Under the pieces are notes generated by a model, which was not told the DNA's origin, did no database searches, and was given only the letters and a program-made list of their open reading frames with translations. This document shows, piece after piece, positions 59,884 through 64,000 of a stretch of DNA of 64,000 nt; the stretch's first letter is position 1; every line of letters starts with the position of its first letter. The stretch comes from Sternotherus odoratus (lineage: Eukaryota > Chordata > Testudines > Kinosternidae). The stretch covers positions 16,901,603 to 16,965,602 of the forward strand of contig JAVMKO010000001.1 in NCBI GenBank assembly GCA_032164245.1, written 5' to 3'. A program made the translations under genes and the position numbers.

Positions 59884-60896
59884 GGGGCTGGTCTTCACTA
59901 CCCACCGAATTGGCGGGTAGTGATCGATATTCTGGCGATCGATTTCTCGTGTCTTGTGAAGACGGGAGAAATCGATCGCCCACGGCGCCCCCATCGACTC
60001 CGGAACTCCAGCTTGCCAGGAGGCGCAAGCAGGGCCGGTGACAGGGGGGTACTACGGGTACAGCTGTACCGGGCCCCGGACTTAAGGGGGGCCCCCTTAA
60101 GTCTGGGGCCCGGTACAACCTGTAGTTGTCCCCCCTTGTCGCAGGGCCTGAATGATGCCCAGGCGGCAACTTCCCCGCGCTGTCCCGAGCTGCACCCTAC
60201 CCCGGCGGCTAAGGGAAAAGGGGCCTGCGAGACATTACTTAGCAGCAAAGTGCCAGGGCGGTGCGAGCCAAGCCCGCAGAGGAAATGCGATTTCCAATGC
60301 GAGAGGCGGCAGTGGCTGCTCCCCTTTCCCACCCCCGCCAGGCCAGGCCTTTGCGGAGGGAAGAGGCGCGCCCTGCCCGCTGCCACCTCCTCCTCCTCCT
60401 CCCCGTGGAGTGCCCAGGGCTGGAACAGCCACGAGCCCCCCGCAGGCAGAGCTCACCCGCCCCTCGGGGCTCGCCGCGGCGCAGCGCCAGACAATAGGCA
60501 CCTCAAGGGGGGGAAAGGCGAGGCCGGGTGCAGGACACGCTCCCTGCCGGGGAGTTGTGCGGGGTGGAGGCAGAAAAGCCTGGCGTGGCGGGGGTGGGAA
60601 TGGGGAGCAGCCGCTGCCGCCTCTCGCATTGGAAATCGCATTTCCTCCGCGGGCTTGGCTCGCACCACCCTGGCACTTCGCTGCTAAGTAACGTCCCACG
60701 GGCCCCTTTTCCCTTAGCCGCTGGGGTAGGGTGCAGCTCGGGACAGCACGGGGAGAGCGATCGGAGAGCGCTCCGCGGGGGGCCAGCGAGCGGGCTGGGG
60801 AGACCCGGGGCCGGGAGCCAATGGCAGCCCAGCGGGGGGAGGCGGGGCAGCCGCGGAGCGCCGAGCCCACTGGCAGCCGGGAGTGGGACCAGCCCC
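59884..60896. mobile_element. TIR-bounded GC-rich insertion with 184-bp inverted arms
   Basis: The ends GGGGCTGGTCTTCAC and GTGGGACCAGCCCC are inverted and the PLE reading frame resumes on both sides. The left 130 bp belong to the GATCGAT-rich family at 47950. A 51-bp near-perfect palindrome lies at 60066-60116. Two arms, 60170-60352 and 60572-60756, are inverted copies (for example GAGGAAATGCGATTTCCAAT against GGAAATCGCATTTCCTCCGC). No clean TSD was seen. Overlapping frames on both strands are mirror images of the same arms. Confidence 0.8.
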
Positions 60897-61291
60897 ATGT
60901 CTGACCTCTCAGTCCTTGTCCTCAAAGGAAACCTGCACAACACCTTTGAAAGGTAAGTCTGGGATCTTAAAGTAATAACTCTGCTGCTAAATACCAAAAA
61001 TCATGGAGTCACTGGAGATATAGGTTTTATGTCTCACTACAACAATTTGTAACCCACTAAAGTTTTGTCCCATGACTGCAGAAGTGTTAATTGCTCACTT
61101 CATTTTGAATAGTTTATTGCAATGTGTGTGAACTCCTTATGGTTAACAATCTGTTCCCTCTTTTTTTAGATGTGACACTGATTACCTTACCCAGACCTGA
61201 AGAAGAGCTCTTTGAAGCTCCAAAGCTTTTCTCTTTCACCAACAGAAGTTGATCCAATGAAATATATTAACTCACCCACCTTGTATCTCTC

Positions 61292-62195
61292 ATATGATGT
61301 GCTTATGTGTTTTACTGTATCATGGGCTAAGCATATGCTTTGTTATGCTCATATAAAGCACATGAGATATTTTTATACAGGAGAAGGCAACGTGCTGCAT
61401 TTATTGAGAATAAAGCACTTAACAAATGCTTCTTAGTCTCTCACGCACACAGTCCTGCCAGTCGATGTTATAGTTACTAGTCCAGGGTCTGGATCAATCT
61501 AGTGGCCAGCCAGATTGATCACAGAAGGGAGCCGGGCTCTGTCAGTCGCGATCTGATGCTCCTGGAGTTGGTAGCAAGAGGAACCCAAAGTCCCATGGCA
61601 TGGCAAAGCACCATGTCTTATAGGCCTTTTTCTCCATTGAAGTCTATGGATTTTCCTGTGTCAGTTTATGACCAGTTATGCCTTAACTGGTGTTATCTTT
61701 TGATGTTAACATTCCAAAACACCTCCGAGAGGGTCATCCTATCCGGCACTGATTTAGTCAGTTGTCTTTAGGGATGCCAGCCTCCACCTCAAGGTCCTCA
61801 ATCTGCCCTTCCTCAATCATGGATGCCTGTTGGTGGTTTTTTGGCTTGGATAAGTCTCCTTAACTTTCTTCACTCCTCCTCTCTTGACCATCTGGTTTTA
61901 ACAATGGCTTTCACACCTTATCTTTTCCTGGTGCACACACTCCTCATTCACACGAGCAGTCTTTTACAGAGGACCTTCAAAGGTATACAAACAGCAGTAT
62001 TTTGTGTTCAGCAAGAAAGGCATTGTAAATGAAACCTCACTAACTCTTGTGGTCAAAACAGTTTACATTGTGGCTCAGTCAGGCAACATTCATCTAATCG
62101 AATTAACATAGACATGATACAAGATCCTGTCTTCTACTTACTAAATCTTAAAACAAAGAAATTTATATTTAACTAGAGGGCCTAATTTATAATGC
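61292..62195. other. intergenic DNA
   Basis: No gene or repeat recognised. Confidence 0.45.
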
Positions 62196-62762
62196 ACTAG
62201 CATAAGTGCCCGGCGCTGCTCGGGTCAGTCGGAGGTGGGGAGGTGGCAGACAGCTGACACCCCCTGACCAACCCCAACACCCACCCCTCACCCCTCACCC
62301 ACCCCGACACCTTCCCACCCCCCGAAGCAAACCCGAAACCCCCACCTCACCCCCCCGACCGAATCCGACACCCCCACCTCACTTACCGTCCCACCAAACC
62401 CAACTCAGATCCGTCGCAGGAGGGGAGGGGGCCCAGAGCCGAGGGATTCCGGGGACCTTCGCAGGTGGGGGGCCTAAACCTGGGACACATCTTAGAACCA
62501 GGACACATCTGTAGAACCTGGTATTATGACATCATCACCACCTAACTGCCAAGCTGATGTGATTGGCCCTGAAAGACTTTCACCCCTGGGGGGCGTCAGA
62601 GGTGAGATCCGAAAATTTTTCGACCCTTACCAGCATCTAGACCCCAAGACCCCTCACTGTACCAAAATTCAAGTCTCTGGCTCAAACGGTGCGGGAGGAC
62701 TTCGCAGTCATACGTACATACATACACTCATACATACACCACTTGACTTTTATATATATAGA
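62196..62762 (+). mobile_element. unclassified element, copy D (short, core deleted)
   Basis: The same head (CACTAGCATAAGTGCCCGGC), one short C-rich tract, the conserved 3' block (GGTATTATGACATCATCACC to TTCAAGTCTCTGGCTC), a short CATA tract and the CTTTTATATATATAGA end are present. At 567 bp it lacks the G-rich tract and most tandem units of copies A and C. Confidence 0.82.
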
Positions 62763-62868
62763 TAGATATCGGAAACCATAGAAGACATTATAACTTATCC
62801 TAAAACAGGCGGTGAACATCAGCCATAAGGATTGTTGTGATCTGTTCCTGCCTTTCAATTATTATAAG

Positions 62869-64000
62869 TGTAACCCTTCTGCCCTTCAGAAGTGGCAGCA
62901 ACAAGGGCCGGGTTCAGTAAATAGGGGTTCCCTCTCAACAATACAATGCAAACTGGCTCGAGCCCCCACCCAGTGACCTGGGAAAATCCTAACACACCCC
63001 TGGGCGCCTCAATGAGGCAATACTTCCCCTCTTGCAAGCACAGATCGGTGTAACAGAAGATCTTTATTAACATGAGGTAAATGACATCACTAAACTGGGA
63101 AAAACACTACACCTAGGGTTCATACACCAACCCGTGAGCAAATTGCCCCTCCCCAGCAAGTTTGGGCTGTGTCCTCTCCTGTAGGTTCAGGAGTCCAGCA
63201 ACCCAACCGTCACCCAAGGTCCCAAAAGTCCAATAGCCCAAAGTCCCTGGAGTCCAGTAACCCCAACAAACACCCAAAGTCCCAAAAGTTCAATAGCCCA
63301 AAGTCCCTGGAGTCCAGTAGCCCCAACAATCACCCAAAGTCCCAAAAGTTCCACAGCCCCAAAGTCTCTGGAGTCCCTGGTCAACAGTTACTCTGCCGAG
63401 TCTTACCTCCCAGGCTGGGTGGAAGTGGAGGGCAGAGTGGAGAGTACTTTCACAAGGTCTGAGGCCGACGGCCCAGTCTCTCCATGGGGTGCTGGTTGCT
63501 CCGCTAGCCGCCCTGCTAGCCGACACAGGAACTGCTCTGTCCGCGGCTCGACTCTGCTCTGCCCGCTGTCTCAGGAACTGCTCAGGAACTGGTCCACTAG
63601 CCGGCACCGGGACTGCTCGGCCAGCTGTCTCAGGAAGGGGTCAGCCGGCACCGGGACTGCTCGCCAGCTGTCTCAGGAAGGGGTCAGCCAGCACCGGAAC
63701 TGCTCGGTCAACTGTCTCAGGAATGGGTCAGCCAGCACCGGGACTGCTCAGTCAACTGTCTCAGGAACGGGTCAGCCAGCACTGCTCAGCCAGCTGTCTC
63801 AGGAACAGGTCAGCCGGCACTGTTCAGCCAGCTGTCTCAGGAACGGGTCAGCCGGCACCGCTCTGCTTAGGGCCCCACACTTAAGATAAAGCTCAGTGAT
63901 TTTCAGCTCTTAAGTGATTTCAGCTCATAGGGGAGGCCTTAGTGCAGAGGCACCACCAGACCCAAAGCAACTTCAGCTCCGTGGGCTGAAGTTAGACTCC
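62869..64000 (-). mobile_element. LTR copy, minus orientation, truncated by window edge
   Basis: It starts TGTAACCCTTCTGCCC, the reverse complement of the end of the LTR at 42079-43426, and matches it throughout (CAGATCGGTGTAACAGAAGA; GGCAATTTGCTC-like text; AGTCTAACTTCAGCCCACGG in reverse). A VNTR at 63620-63868 is expanded relative to the other copy. The U3 end lies beyond 64000, so whether it is solo or linked to an internal region is unknown. Confidence 0.85.
63620..63868. repeat. VNTR of about 38-44 bp units in LTR
   Basis: Six consecutive units begin GCCAGCTGTCTCAGGAA or GTCAACTGTCTCAGGAA and contain GGGTCAGCCGGCACCG. The plus-oriented copy near 42730-42790 has essentially one such unit, so the array expanded after the copies separated or contracted in the other. 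Confidence 0.88.

Larger units (their letters stand above)
58979..61066 (+). pseudogene. PLE reverse transcriptase/GIY-YIG endonuclease remnant, split by insertions
   Basis: The pieces of one polyprotein are collinear: 58979-59102 (DPHWNPYGYHQMVILDA and LEPLLLAVKHTN), 59573-59883 (CQNNRWKTCSHISTA; NTPFRIHGCYTCTSRASNAV; NVGETRQSLYAQMNSHRKMI) and 60897 onward (DLSVLVLKGNLHNTFER, then a stop; WDLKVITLL, KNHG and FMSHYNN follow). The NNxCxTC, YTC...V, N-x-GET-x-QSL and terminal KNHG blocks are the CCHH-like lead and GIY-YIG nuclease of vertebrate PLEs. Only the C-terminal part of the enzyme is present, with no catalytic RT motif. It has the stop after ...NTFER and two foreign insertions, so it is inactive. 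Confidence 0.8.
58848..61291 (+). mobile_element. Penelope-like element (second subfamily), inverted ends, two nested insertions
   Basis: The left 58848-58930 is an inverted copy of the right terminus 61194-61291: TTATTGGACCAACTTCTGTT on the left, AACAGAAGTTGATCCAATGA on the right. Between them are decayed RT-endonuclease codons on the + strand. The element is interrupted by a hAT at 59103-59564 and a 1,013-bp TIR-bounded insert at 59884-60896. After 60897 the coding tail resumes (DLSVLVLKGNLHNTFER). Confidence 0.85.

Noticed and set aside
59632..60687. Longest frame in the window (351 codons)
   Set aside because: The first part is PLE endonuclease code and the rest is the GC-rich TIR insertion. 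The join is an accident of insertion, not a gene.
60152..60956. Possible CpG-island promoter and first exon of the downstream gene (PCLO expected by synteny)
   Set aside because: Bounded by inverted termini inside a PLE. The 'exon' matches the PLE frame, and nothing resembling PCLO was seen.

Overview
This is vertebrate nuclear DNA, most likely from a turtle. The evidence is an intron-containing vertebrate gene, very low gene density, and a repeat set I associate with turtles and other archelosaurs: CR1 LINE tails, a tRNA-type SINE with a CR1-like 3' tail, Penelope-like retroelement (PLE) ends, many hAT-type elements with 8-bp target-site duplications (TSDs), and solo LTRs. The turtle assignment is recollection of repeat families, not a database result. 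No tRNA, rRNA, snRNA, operon or CRISPR array was recognised.

The only cellular gene is the 3' end of a class-3 semaphorin on the + strand, most like SEMA3E. Its penultimate coding exon is 7899-8038 and its last coding exon is 9493-9945. Positions 1-7898 are upstream intron, 8039-9492 is the last intron, and a probable 3'UTR starts at 9946. The two exons encode most of the Ig-like domain, the cysteine used for dimerisation in this family, and the basic secreted tail. Everything after about 11.3 kb reads as intergenic. In mammals PCLO lies downstream of SEMA3E, and nothing resembling it appears here.

Layout. 1-7.9 kb: intron with a CR1 3' end, a solo LTR inserted inside a 124-bp MITE, a MIR-like SINE, a tRNA-SINE, and a palindromic DNA element split by a hAT. 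7.9-11.3 kb: SEMA3E terminal exons and 3'UTR. 11.9-13.0 kb: a complete 1,048-bp hAT with a perfect 8-bp TSD. 13-29 kb: mostly unannotated DNA with scattered old repeats and a minus-oriented LTR with internal duplication. 29-35 kb: PLE fragments, two of them inverted-repeat structures, and a GC-rich repetitive island. 35.7-37.2 kb: a solo LTR with a nested MITE. 39.3-47.0 kb: three members of one unclassified element; two are nearly identical 1.85-kb copies with G-rich/C-rich strand-switching minisatellites, and the third carries a solo LTR in its CATA tail. 47-57 kb: a Tigger-like MITE and several nested hAT elements. 58.8-61.3 kb: a PLE with inverted termini broken by two DNA-transposon insertions, one of which imitates a CpG-island promoter. 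62.2-64 kb: a fourth copy of the unclassified element and an inverted copy of the 42-kb LTR, cut by the window edge.

Apart from the semaphorin, open reading frames in the window are by-products of GC-rich or tandem-repeat DNA, or eroded retroelement fragments. The most informative content is the layered, datable order of insertions.
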